From assembly GCA_037380725.1 (NCBI GenBank), contig JARRRL010000170.1, positions 1 through 16,335 of the forward strand: 16,335 bases of DNA, given 5' to 3'. The DNA comes from JARRRL01 sp037380725. GTDB lineage: Bacteria; Pseudomonadota; Gammaproteobacteria; Pseudomonadales; JANQJO01. The notes under the pieces are model-generated. The model was not told where the DNA came from. It saw only the letters and a program-made list of their open reading frames with translations, and made no database searches. Shown piece by piece: positions 1 through 8,329 of this stretch; position 1 is the first letter of the stretch; each line of letters begins with the position of its first letter. The position numbers and the translations under genes were made by a program.

Positions 1-8
1 AGTGGCGT

Positions 9-1370
9 ATGTGCTCACCTGCCCCCTTTGATTGTGACCTTGCTCAAGAAAGCGCGCTGGCGCCCGGTCCCGGACTGGCGTTGTTGGGACAATTGGGCAC
101 GCATTACTTGGAACATTATCCAAGCGAAGCAGCGAATACCCTATTGGATTTACCGCCTGCGATCGCAGCAGGTGCCATTAATCATTGCCGTATGGCAGCG
201 CGTTCACGCCTTTGGAAGCTCATGCCCATCGACAGAACCCGACAATTGCTTACGGAGCTGGACCCCACTGCTTCTGCAGTGTTGCTGCAACAAATGGGCT
301 TTTCAGAAGCGTTGCCCACCTTACGAAGCTTAGACGAAAACAATCGGATTCCTGTGATCGGTGCCTTGCCCCGAGATCTCGCTGACAGCTTTGAAGGTCT
401 GCTTCGGTATCCAGACAATACCGCCGGGGCTATGATGTCCAGTGATTTTCACGTGTTTTTTCTCAATCAAACCGCCGGATACGTCGTGCGTTACTTTCGT
501 CGTATGCAAGTCAAACCCCATCAAGACATTTACCTTTTGGATCATCACGGCGCGCTGGCAATGCGGGCTACATTGAATGCCCTCATCATTGCGCCAGAGA
601 ATGCGCGTCTCAGTTCATTAGCCGATCCAATCATCGCATCGGTTAGTCCCATGACCACACAATCTGAAGTGTGGCGCTTGATTCATCAGCATCAAGTACA
701 CAGTTTGCCTGTTATCGATTCCGCTCAACGACTCGTGGGTGTCATCCATAATCGTGCTTTCCGAGCGGTTCTATCCGATTCACTCACCATCAGCACTCAA
801 CAAACCATAGCAGGTGGAAACAAAGACGAACACGCTTTAGCAACCAGCCGTTTCGCCGTACGAAGTCGGCAGGTCTGGCTTCAAGTAAATTTGTTGACGG
901 TATTTTTGTCCTCAATGGTCTTCGCGTTTTTCGAGCAAACGACCATTCAAATTTCTGCTATGGCGGTCCTACTGTCCGTCGCTTCAGGCCAAGCGAGCAG
1001 TACAGGTGCGCAAGCGCTTGCCGTAACCATGCGCAGTCTCGCTTTGCGTGAAATCACCGTCAAACATTGGCGACGCATTGCGGCTAAAGAAGCAAAAGCT
1101 GGTTTATTGAATGGCGTTGCGGTTGCCTCTACGGCAGCATTGGGTGTGTTTTGTTGGCGCCATAATACTGCCCTGGCCAGCAGCATCGCGATCGCCCTGC
1201 TGTTATCCATGGTTTTATCCGCTACAATCGGTTCATTGGTTCCATTGTGCTTAAAGTGGCTGAAACAAGATCCCGCGCAGTCAGCTTCCATTATACTTTC
1301 CACACTCACTAACATCATTGGTTTGTTGGTTTGTTTAGCGGTCACCTCGCTGTTTTTGGATAACCTTTGA
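9..1370 (+). CDS. mgtE: MgtE-family magnesium/divalent cation transporter
   Basis: Inner-membrane channel/transporter for Mg2+ or another divalent cation. The 453 residues match the usual MgtE length. The order is an N-terminal helical domain (about 25-135), a CBS-pair region (about 138-255, starting at the family-typical NTAGAMM near 137), then five hydrophobic segments (about 289-308, 313-340, 364-383, 388-415, 427-450). The second membrane segment carries TGAQALAVTMRSLALRE, the counterpart of the family's conserved TM2 segment, and the last begins with DPA as in MgtE. The aspartate that binds Mg2+ in the last helix of characterised MgtE aligns with Asn435 (STLTNIIGL), and the GGN part of TM2 is replaced by ASS, so this is a divergent member and its substrate is uncertain. 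The frame is open to the left edge, so the true start could lie outside the window. No clear ribosome site is visible before the ATG. Confidence 0.88.
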   Translation: MCSPAPFDCDLAQESALAPGPGLALLGQLGTHYLEHYPSEAANTLLDLPPAIAAGAINHCRMAARSRLWKLMPIDRTRQLLTELDPTASAVLLQQMGFSEALPTLRSLDENNRIPVIGALPRDLADSFEGLLRYPDNTAGAMMSSDFHVFFLNQTAGYVVRYFRRMQVKPHQDIYLLDHHGALAMRATLNALIIAPENARLSSLADPIIASVSPMTTQSEVWRLIHQHQVHSLPVIDSAQRLVGVIHNRAFRAVLSDSLTISTQQTIAGGNKDEHALATSRFAVRSRQVWLQVNLLTVFLSSMVFAFFEQTTIQISAMAVLLSVASGQASSTGAQALAVTMRSLALREITVKHWRRIAAKEAKAGLLNGVAVASTAALGVFCWRHNTALASSIAIALLLSMVLSATIGSLVPLCLKWLKQDPAQSASIILSTLTNIIGLLVCLAVTSLFLDNL

Positions 1371-1506
1371 TTGGTTGCTTCATAAAATATTCTCTCAATA
1401 GGAGCAACAAAAAATAAATCATTTGTACAATCTCTGGTCGACTGTTAGGTTAGAGTGACAATGTCAGTTGGAATCAAACCCCTTTTGTTACTCATGGTTT
1501 AGCTCA

Positions 1507-2835
1507 ATGAATAAAACGGTATTGCTATTATCCACGTTCTGCTCTGTGTTCATGACCACCCCCTGTGCGCACGCTGGAACGTTTACGACGTTGACATACA
1601 ACATTGCCGGTTTACTCGAACCTTTTTCGAGCGCCCCTTCTCCTCGACGGCAGGCCACTGAGCAAATCAGTTGTTACGTTAATGCGTTTGATATTGTTAA
1701 TGTACAGGAAGATTTCAATTACCACGCGGCGCTCTACGACACCTGTAATCGACACCCGCCTCAAAATCGGACTCCCACAACAGGTGGTATGGGTTTTGGC
1801 AGCGGTCTGAATACCATGAGCTATTTCTCCTTCGAACCCGCCAAGCGGGTAACGTGGAAAAATTGCAGCGGCGTAGATTGTTTAACACCCAAAGGCTTCA
1901 CGTTGACCACAGTACGCTTAGAGCAGGGCACTTATCTTGATGTATATAATTTGCACGCCCAAGCTCAAAACCAAGATAAAGATGCCGCTAATCGTCGCGC
2001 TAATATTCAGCAATTGCTCGATTACATCAATGAACACTCGTCTCAGAACGCCATACTCATTATGGGTGACACCAATACACGCTATGAACGTCGCAGTGAT
2101 AACATGGAACGGTTTATTGAGGCGGGCTTTAAAGATGTTTGGGTTGAGTTGTATCGCAACGGTGCACTTCCACCTAAAGTGTCCGAATCGAATGACAACC
2201 CTACTGCAAAACCCTTGCTGTCTTGCCATCCCGTTACCACTTCGGCCCAGTGTGAAATCGTTGATAAAGTGCTTTACCGAGACAACCGCTACCTCACGTT
2301 AACGCCTCTTTATTATGTGCTGCGAGAGGACGACATCAATCAGCAGGGGCAAAAATTATCTGATCATCCTCCTGTTGCTGTCCATTGGTTATATACAACC
2401 AATCCCATGATTCAAATAAGTGACCCGATAGGAGGGGGTGGCGGCAATAGTTTTAATCACGTAAATTCCATCACTAATGGTAATAACATCACACGTATTG
2501 CCATTCGGACCGGAGCACGCGTTGATCAAGTTGAGTTAACGATGAGTGATAACACGGTGTATGTTCACGGCGCTGAGGGAGGAAATCCAAGTGAGCTCAT
2601 CTTACACGAGGACGAGTACCTGACCGACCTGGCAGCTTGCGTGGGCACCAAGAATGGGTCTAATCGTATTTTCTACATTTCATTCACCACCAATCATGAT
2701 CGTACCCTCTTCGGCGGGAATATAACGGACTATTGTGAGCACTGGTCAGCACCATCTGGTTGGCAAATTCAAGGCCTACATGGGCGATCAGGTCAGGAGT
2801 TGGATCAAGTTGGTGTGATATACAGTCCGCTTTAA
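1507..2835 (+). CDS. Secreted endonuclease/exonuclease/phosphatase-fold enzyme with C-terminal jacalin-like lectin domain
   Basis: A 442-residue protein starting at ATG 1507. An in-frame TTG at 1468 would put 13 residues before a good signal peptide, so the later start is preferred. The signal peptide is MNKT-hydrophobic-CAHA, cut about after residue 23. Residues 24-300 form an EEP (DNase I/sphingomyelinase-like) domain: TYNIAG (Asn32), VQED (Glu68), NLHAQ (His150), GDTNTR (Asp188, Asn190) and the closing SDH (Asp286, His287). These are the expected metal-binding and catalytic residues of a phosphodiesterase. Residues 305-442 look like a jacalin-type beta-prism lectin: a GGGGG-F opening, HGAEGG, SFTTN, then GLHGRSGQELDQVGVIY at the end. 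The enzyme is probably exported and bound to glycans through the lectin part. The substrate (nucleic acid, sphingomyelin or another phosphodiester) cannot be decided from sequence. It stands alone, not in an obvious operon. Confidence 0.85.
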   Translation: MNKTVLLLSTFCSVFMTTPCAHAGTFTTLTYNIAGLLEPFSSAPSPRRQATEQISCYVNAFDIVNVQEDFNYHAALYDTCNRHPPQNRTPTTGGMGFGSGLNTMSYFSFEPAKRVTWKNCSGVDCLTPKGFTLTTVRLEQGTYLDVYNLHAQAQNQDKDAANRRANIQQLLDYINEHSSQNAILIMGDTNTRYERRSDNMERFIEAGFKDVWVELYRNGALPPKVSESNDNPTAKPLLSCHPVTTSAQCEIVDKVLYRDNRYLTLTPLYYVLREDDINQQGQKLSDHPPVAVHWLYTTNPMIQISDPIGGGGGNSFNHVNSITNGNNITRIAIRTGARVDQVELTMSDNTVYVHGAEGGNPSELILHEDEYLTDLAACVGTKNGSNRIFYISFTTNHDRTLFGGNITDYCEHWSAPSGWQIQGLHGRSGQELDQVGVIYSPL

Positions 2836-3100
2836 GCAGCATCTCATGTCACAAACGAAAGAGATGTGCGCACCAGTACGCACACACGATGGGTTACTGC
2901 TGCGCCTGCTTTTATTGCCTGTATTGCCTGTTTTTTAGCTTCCATCGTTGTCGAACTGTTTTCAAACCCATTCAAACGCCTTCATTCGTGCTGATCATTC
3001 ACACAAAGTCCCACTCAACACACACATACCTCAACGGCTTATGCTATCATCAAGTCCGTTTGATACAGCATCGTCCAGAAATAAGCAGGATCAAGCCAGC

Positions 3101-4937
3101 ATGTGCGGGATAACCGGATTCACACAGTTTAGACACCCAATACCCAATGCCAAAATACTTTTGAATCATATGGTTAAGGCTATTAACCATCGAGGACCTG
3201 ATTCGCAGGGGTATTGCGTACGAGATGGCGTCGCACTGGGTCACGCTCGTCTCAGCATCATCGATCTCAGTGAATTCGGGCATCAGCCCATGCACTCGCC
3301 TTGCGGTCGTTACAGCCTCGTGTTTAATGGGGAGATATATAACTTTAACACGTTAAAAAATGATTTACAGCGCAAAGGCTATCGGTTTCAAGGCACCTCC
3401 GATACTGAAGTGATATTGGCGCTGTACGCCGATGCAGGAACCGATGCTGTGGAACGTCTAAACGGTATGTTCGCCATCGCTTTTTGGGATAACCACACAA
3501 AAACATTAACGTTACAGCGGGATCGCATCGGTAAAAAACCGCTCTATTATGCGCACCACCATGGTGAGACTCTATTCGCTTCAGAACTCAAATCACTGCT
3601 GCTATACCCAGGCATTGAGCGACGTATCCGATACGATGCGTTGCATGATTTTTTTGCTTACCAATATATTCCCGACCCTAAAACTATTTTTGAGGGTATT
3701 TATAAGCTCCCTCCTGCGCACACGCTGACCATCCGCTCTGGGGAGCCTTCTCAAATGCGGCGCTATTGGAAACCGAGTTTTGCAATTCAACAAAACATAT
3801 CGGAAGAGGAAGCTGCTCACAAACTGTTTGAGCTGCTCCGCGATTGTACGACTCGTCGAATGGTTAGCGATGTTCCTTTAGGTGCTTTTTTAAGCGGTGG
3901 TATCGATTCCAGCGCCGTTGTCGGGCTCATGGCCAGCACTGGTTCTCGAGTGACCACGTGTTCCATCGGCTTCGATGAGAAACAATATAACGAGACGGAA
4001 TTTGCACGCATCGTCTCGGATAAGTTTCATACCGAGCACCATGAATTTACGGTGCATCAAAATGTTGCTGATCAGCTCGTTCATATCGCTCGTTTTTTTG
4101 ATGAGCCCTTTGCGGACCCCAGCCTCGTGCCCACATTCTTTGTATCCGAACTGGCGCGACAAAAAGTCACCGTTGCCCTTGCCGGAGACGGCGGTGATGA
4201 AATTTTCGCCGGTTACAGCAAGTACGTGACCGATTGGCAAGAGAACCGTTTACGGCAACGTTTTCCCAGCTTCAGTCGAAAAGCGATGGGGCAGATTGCG
4301 CCATTGTTGCGAGGCGTGCCGGGTAAAATTATTCGTAAAGCCAGTAGTTTAATGTATAGCCTCAGTTTGGACCCCGCTCATGCATTTTACGTAACCAACT
4401 CCTTTCTTGATGAACACATCTGGCAAAGCATGATTAACGCTGACACGCAGCGACAACTCAGCAGTTACCACCCCAGTCAATTAACACGAGAAATATATGG
4501 GCAAGCCGACGGACCTGATCATTTAAGCAAAATTCTCTATACCGATATGTTAACCTATCTGCCTGGTGGTATTTTGGTTAAAGTAGATCGAATGAGTATG
4601 GCCAACTCATTGGAGGTGCGCGCGCCACTGCTTGACTATCAAAATATCGAATTTGCCAATAGTTTACCCAGCCATTTTAAATTTCGCTGCGGTGAGAAAA
4701 AGTATATTCTCAAAAAAAGTGTGAAAGACTTACTGCTTGGCGCAATGGTTACGTTCCGAACTCAAAATCATCACAGAAAAAACACTGTTTACTCGTGATG
4801 CGGGTGTGTACCAATTCTTTAGTCCCTCTGCGCTCACTACATTGTGGGAACAGCATCAAGCCAAACGGTTTGATCATGCGAGTATCTTGTGGAGTCTTCT
4901 GATGTTTGAACTGTGGTGGCAACAGTATATGCAGTAA
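3101..4937 (+). pseudogene. asnB: Asparagine synthase (glutamine-hydrolysing) / amidotransferase, frameshifted near the C-terminus
   Basis: Class II glutamine amidotransferase fused to an ATP-dependent asparagine synthetase domain. The start is ATG 3101 because Cys2 of MCGITGF is the catalytic nucleophile; AGCAGGA at 3084-3090 is a reasonable ribosome site. An open frame continues upstream to 2948 but is not coding-like. Visible motifs: NHRGPDS, ARLSIID, FNGEIYN and TSDTEV in the glutaminase half, and the PP-loop SGGIDSS at 265-271 plus AGDGGDE in the synthetase half. The frame is correct to VKDLL (residue 545, base 4735), then runs out of register to a stop at 4796-4798. The expected continuation LAQWLRSEL...LLMFELWW resumes one frame over, from 4737 to the stop at 4937. 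About 15 residues (the usual PK.I..RKKMGF..P stretch) are missing, consistent with a deletion of about 44 bp. The truncated product would be 565 residues. It may be a recent pseudogene or an assembly error. AsnB-type amidotransferases are common in EPS/XrtA loci, which fits the neighbourhood, but it could also be housekeeping. Confidence 0.9.
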
Positions 4938-5090
4938 GCCCATGCCTTACCGTGTTAGGGTTGTTAATACGGAAATGGCAACTGGCAGGTTACGTCGTAG
5001 CCATGCGCAAATGCATGGGCACAGGCGCAAAAGCAATGAAGCAATGAAGCAATGAAGCAATGAAGCAAATTATAGTCAAAGAGCCTTAAC
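4938..5090. other. Spacer between the asparagine synthase and the next promoter
   Basis: No gene, and no hairpin with a T-run, was seen after the asparagine synthase stop. The spacer is notable only for the 8-bp tandem repeat at 5032-5068 listed separately. Confidence 0.6.
5032..5068. repeat. 8-bp tandem repeat (AGCAATGA, 4.6 copies)
   Basis: Four perfect copies of AGCAATGA followed by AGCAA, in non-coding DNA about 45 bp upstream of the promoter -10 at 5114. A unit of 8 in perfect tandem is prone to slippage. Whether the copy number affects the promoter downstream is unknown. Confidence 0.9.
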
Positions 5091-5119
5091 TCGAACTTCA
5101 TGCGACAATGCGTTATAAT
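5091..5119 (+). promoter_or_regulatory. Sigma70-type promoter with consensus -10 (TATAAT)
   Basis: A perfect TATAAT lies at 5114-5119, followed by a GC-rich discriminator (TTCCGCGCC) of the kind seen at growth-rate-controlled promoters. The -35 at 5091-5096 (TCGAAC) is weak at 17-bp spacing. Transcription would begin near 5126 and read the membrane protein gene. The -10 is clear; the -35 is not. Confidence 0.5.
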
Positions 5120-5346
5120 TCCGCGCCTATTATTTGGTTGTGTCGTTGCGATGGCGTTCGTACGCTGAACAGGCCTAACAAGCAGAAACAAAGCGCGTTA
5201 CAATCCATGAGGAAAATTTGCTTGCACAACCACTATTGCCGTCTATCTTCATCTTGGATGAAGACTGTTTCGCATGGACACAAGTGGCAAAAAATACATC
5301 AATTCACAACACCCAACAGACACACAGACTACACATTTTCGATACG

Positions 5347-6801
5347 ATGACGAGAATCTTACAGCCATTTATTGACTTGAAAAACGGTACAATACCTCTT
5401 CACGACTTCACCCGAGCTTTATGGGTTCAGGTGCGAGAGAATCGGTCGACGGCAACAGAAGTTCTTCGTCAACTGGACGTGTTACGAGAAGATGGGGTTC
5501 TCGACCCGCTGAAGCACCAGGAATTGAAAACTATGACAGAGTCGCTAAGAGAAGGCGCTGAGCGCCTCCCAATACCGGACCCCAAAAGTACCATGGATCC
5601 TGAGCCCACAGCTGATGGAAACACCGTTACCGCAATTCAGAGACAGAAAGCACATTATTTGGCGGCATTAGCCAAACACCCTCCTCGCACTGAAAAGGCG
5701 TCATCGGCAGCGCAGCATATGACAGATGTTCTGGTCGAGCAGACGCAGGAGTACGCGCCCTTACCGCCTCGCCGAATGCTTAAAACAGAGCACAAGGTGT
5801 GGAGTCAACAGGTCTCCAATGCACAACACAATGTATCCAACTTTGAGGCGCCGCTGGATCAAGAGACCCTGTCAGATCAAGCCCAGCTAGACAAACAGAG
5901 CGATCAAAATAAAAAACTGAATAATGAAGACACAAAACCAGCATTGTATCAGTCTCCTGCTCGCCGCCAATACGCACCAAGTGCAACCGCGATTACGCAC
6001 GCACCCGAAACCGTGTCCGCGCACGCTCTAGAAGAATCGACATCCCCTAGAAGTCCTGTTTTGGATGACAAAGGACTCAGTGCTGTGCTTGAACGCATAC
6101 ACCTTACCTCTCATGATGAGCACGACGACTATGCTGTTAAGCAATCTACTTTTGACCACATAAGAACTCCAAAACGGTCTCGGCGTGCGCATACAACCAG
6201 TATTCAACCGCAGAGCAAAACTGGCCATTCACAGACATGGCTTAAACATACAGCGAGTACGATCGTTGTCATTTCCGTTGTAGTCGGCGGTCTGTTCGTC
6301 TATAAGCAAGAGTCGTACAACAACCTGATGCACGATTTATTCAGTGTGAAATCTAACCTGAAAGAAGCACAGAACGAAGATCAGACAATATCTGACTCCG
6401 ATTCTGCTCGTGTATCACCCAAGATCAACACAAGTTCAACCTCTCAAGCAATATCAAACGACAATGTTCATGTAGCACCGATTGAACCTGTTAAGCACTC
6501 GTCTGAAGTATCCTTAGGCGACTCCAGTGTTCATGCTATTGACACAAACGCCATTTATGAACAGCTGCTCGAAGCGTGCCACAACGGTCGCCTAGATCCC
6601 AAACACCAAGCAAATACCGCGCTTTACTTGCTATCCTCATTGGAATCGGCAAAGGCCGATACACTCATGTTGCTTCGAGCTCGATCCCGTATCGCTCAAG
6701 CGTATCTTGAGAACGCCAGGGTAGCGCGGCAAAATAACGATTGGTCACGTGCAGAAAAACTTGTCTCTAAAGCCATCGAGATTAGAAAAACAAGTCCGTA
6801 A
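5347..6801 (+). CDS. Single-pass membrane protein with N-terminal helical domain, long linker and periplasmic TPR-like tail; function unknown
   Basis: Not recognised as a named family. The chosen ATG (5347) gives 484 residues and begins where the protein-like sequence starts (ILQPFIDLKNG). A TTG at 5218, with GAGGA four bases before it, would add 43 residues of non-conserved look. Residues 1-70 form a small helical domain. About 70-300 is a polar, Gln/Ser/Pro-rich, low-complexity linker. A basic stretch (KRSRR) precedes one membrane helix at about 305-319 (STIVVISVVVGGLFVY), so the N-terminal part should be cytoplasmic and the C-terminal part periplasmic. The last 75 residues are helical and contain a TPR-like pair (IAQAYLENARVARQNNDWSRAEKLVSKAIEI). 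The N-terminal pattern resembles, from memory, the leader of some gammaproteobacterial Ser/Thr kinases that also have a membrane helix and TPRs, but no kinase motifs (GxGxxG, HRD, DFG) are present. That relationship is a guess. Confidence 0.75.
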   Translation: MTRILQPFIDLKNGTIPLHDFTRALWVQVRENRSTATEVLRQLDVLREDGVLDPLKHQELKTMTESLREGAERLPIPDPKSTMDPEPTADGNTVTAIQRQKAHYLAALAKHPPRTEKASSAAQHMTDVLVEQTQEYAPLPPRRMLKTEHKVWSQQVSNAQHNVSNFEAPLDQETLSDQAQLDKQSDQNKKLNNEDTKPALYQSPARRQYAPSATAITHAPETVSAHALEESTSPRSPVLDDKGLSAVLERIHLTSHDEHDDYAVKQSTFDHIRTPKRSRRAHTTSIQPQSKTGHSQTWLKHTASTIVVISVVVGGLFVYKQESYNNLMHDLFSVKSNLKEAQNEDQTISDSDSARVSPKINTSSTSQAISNDNVHVAPIEPVKHSSEVSLGDSSVHAIDTNAIYEQLLEACHNGRLDPKHQANTALYLLSSLESAKADTLMLLRARSRIAQAYLENARVARQNNDWSRAEKLVSKAIEIRKTSP

Positions 6802-6830
6802 TTTCAGTACACAACTTTTCAGTACACAAC
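6802..6830. repeat. 14-bp direct repeat (TTTCAGTACACAAC) just after the membrane-protein gene
   Basis: Two perfect copies at 6802-6815 and 6817-6830, one base apart, beginning right after the stop codon. This may be simple slippage or a short binding-site pair. Confidence 0.85.
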
Positions 6831-6852
6831 CTTGGCATACCTTCTTCACAAA

Positions 6853-6879
6853 CGAGATAAACAAAATGAACTTATCTCG
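6853..6879. other. Inverted repeat, 8-bp perfect stem (CGAGATAA / TTATCTCG)
   Basis: The arms at 6853-6860 and 6872-6879 are separated by 11 bases. There is no T-run after either arm, so it is not a standard intrinsic terminator. It could still be a hairpin closing the upstream transcript or an operator. Confidence 0.45.
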
Positions 6880-6966
6880 GCAATCTGTGCGTCTATATAT
6901 ACTCTTGGAAAACGCCTTTGTATAAGTAACTAAGTTGAATTTTTGGCCTTAGCTTGCTCCATGAGT

Positions 6967-7001
6967 GTCTGCTTTAAACAGACGTGTACTCAAGTCTGTT
7001 T
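6967..7001. other. Overlapping alternative hairpins
   Basis: CAGAC at 6979-6983 can pair with GTCTG at 6967-6971. Alternatively, within AAACAGAC (6976-6983), it can pair with GTCTGTTT at 6994-7001. The two stems exclude each other. No start or leader peptide can be tied to them with confidence. Confidence 0.35.
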
Positions 7002-7422
7002 CCGCATATTTTCTGCAAAACCTACTACATACACGTCCATAAGAACTCTATCAAAGACAATAAAAAAGTCATTTGATCATTTTCTCAACTGGATCGTCAT
7101 GAATAAAACGTGCTTATTAAGTGCGGCACGTCTCATTTTTACCGATCAACAGAGTCATTTTATTCGTTTGCGTGAACCAGTTCCCTTCTTCATAAACAAC
7201 AAACGCCTAAGCTAACTAGTATGACGTGAGCAGCGTGCCATCGTTTTGGTTTCGAATCGATGTCGCCAAGCTCACGGAGAATACAGAGAGAGCAGAGATT
7301 AGAACGCGAAACCTTTGTTTACACTCTCACGAGCGACAGGGAATGTTCATCGAGAGATCGAGTGAAAACTGCACGAAGTCGTGGTTTTTGTCAGTAAATC
7401 TGAAGTCGATGGCGTTTCAACT

Positions 7423-8163
7423 ATGAGCAATAAACATACACAAGAGTTTCAACTACGAACTATGAGCACATTAATCCTCTCGACATGTTTACTACTGGCT
7501 GGCTGTGGCGCTGGTGGTGCAGATAGCCAAGATGCAGCGCAAGATACCGCAACCGTACAAACTCCACTGTCACTACCGGGTAATAGCAATACGACATCCG
7601 ACACCCTTGCAACAAGTGCAATCAGCGAAGAGCAGACAACGGTTTCGATTGCAGAAGCTATCGAAGCAGAAGCTATCGAAGCAGAAGAGAGTCGCGCTAC
7701 TAATAACGGTAATGATCCATTACCGGGTGATTCGACCTCATCAAACAATAGCAACACTGCGGACACAGTATCCCCTGACACTGCTTCAGACCCATCTCAA
7801 TCGAATGTAGCATCCAATGCGAACGTTGTAGTAAGTGTTCCAAATACACCTACAGCTTATGTAGCCACTATTCAATGGCAAGCTCCTGATAGACGAGAAA
7901 ATGGAAATGAGCTGTATCTGCATGAGATTGCGGGTTATGAGGTTCAATATCGGTCCGCTGGAGCTAGTGCTTATACTGTTGTAAGAGTTCCCGAAGATGA
8001 CGGTTCCATTGAGCAAACTTTGTCGGTAAAAGTGGATATGAATGGTAATAATGGTAATTTAGAAGTCTTGATCGCCAGCTACGACAATAACGGTCTTTAC
8101 AGCCAATACCGAAGTGTGATGGTTGAAAACCAACAAGACCCTGTGTTTGCAAATAGCTTTTGA
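7423..8163 (+). CDS. Lipoprotein with a C-terminal fibronectin type III domain
   Basis: Outer-membrane or periplasmic lipoprotein of 246 residues from ATG 7423. Starting at 7423 keeps Lys4 and Arg12 before the hydrophobic stretch, as expected for a signal peptide; an inner ATG at 7462 gives a shorter leader. The lipobox is LLAGC, with lipidated Cys28. The mature N-terminal part is Ser/Thr/Asp-rich and looks disordered, and includes a small AEAIE tandem repeat encoded by a 15-bp DNA repeat at 7651-7687. The last 100 residues fit FnIII: W-x-AP, an IAGYEVQYR strand, then IASYDNNGLYSQYRSV. It lies 166 bp ahead of the polysaccharide deacetylase on the same strand, so it may belong to the EPS locus, possibly as a surface or polysaccharide-binding part. 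That role is inferred. Confidence 0.8.
   Translation: MSNKHTQEFQLRTMSTLILSTCLLLAGCGAGGADSQDAAQDTATVQTPLSLPGNSNTTSDTLATSAISEEQTTVSIAEAIEAEAIEAEESRATNNGNDPLPGDSTSSNNSNTADTVSPDTASDPSQSNVASNANVVVSVPNTPTAYVATIQWQAPDRRENGNELYLHEIAGYEVQYRSAGASAYTVVRVPEDDGSIEQTLSVKVDMNGNNGNLEVLIASYDNNGLYSQYRSVMVENQQDPVFANSF
7651..7687. repeat. 15-bp in-frame tandem repeat encoding AEAIE
   Basis: GCAGAAGCTATCGAA is present twice with a partial third copy, in the disordered part of the FnIII lipoprotein. The repeat keeps the reading frame, so changes in copy number would only alter linker length. Confidence 0.85.
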
Positions 8164-8237
8164 TTGGGATGGCCTTAGAGCTTTGATTTACAAGAGATCT
8201 GATCAAAATATACACGGGCGTGTTTGTTTAAGTTCAG

Positions 8238-8269
8238 ATTGGCAAGGGTATTGTCCAATCGCGTAGAAT
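8238..8269 (+). promoter_or_regulatory. Possible promoter with overlapping dyad upstream of the polysaccharide deacetylase
   Basis: TTGGCA (8239-8244) and TAGAAT (8264-8269) make a -35/-10 pair, but at a long 19-bp spacing. Between and over them lies an imperfect inverted repeat, ATTGGCAA...TTG-T-CCAAT (8238-8259, one bulged base), placed where a regulator could block polymerase. Transcription would start about 55 bp before the deacetylase ATG. Confidence 0.3.
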
Positions 8270-8329
8270 GGTTCCACTGTGAAGCCCTGGTAAAGGCCAG
8301 ACCAACTCATACTGGAACTCTAAATTGCT

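Larger units (their letters stand above)
6802..7422. other. Gene-free stretch of about 620 bp with small repeats and hairpins
   Basis: No credible gene. The open frames here lack protein-like composition and ribosome sites. It contains a 14-bp direct repeat, a dyad at 6853-6879 and overlapping inverted repeats at 6967-7001, listed separately. The rest (7002-7422) shows nothing I can name. It may hold the promoter and leader of the lipoprotein downstream. Confidence 0.5.

Noticed and set aside
2948..3100. Upstream extension of the asparagine synthase frame
   Set aside because: The catalytic cysteine must be residue 2 after Met removal, so the start at 3101 is required.
2760..3113. Open frame across the end of the EEP/jacalin gene and the asparagine synthase leader
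   Set aside because: It overlaps the real C-terminus in another frame and has cysteine/histidine-rich random composition.
6943..7215. Open frames of 90 and 66 codons in the gene-free stretch (the second at 7226-7426)
   Set aside because: No ribosome site, no recognisable pattern, composition unlike the neighbouring genes.
7449..7781. Minus-strand 110-codon frame opposite the FnIII lipoprotein
   Set aside because: Shadow of the low-complexity Ser/Thr/Ala-rich coding region. The + strand has a signal peptide and lipobox.
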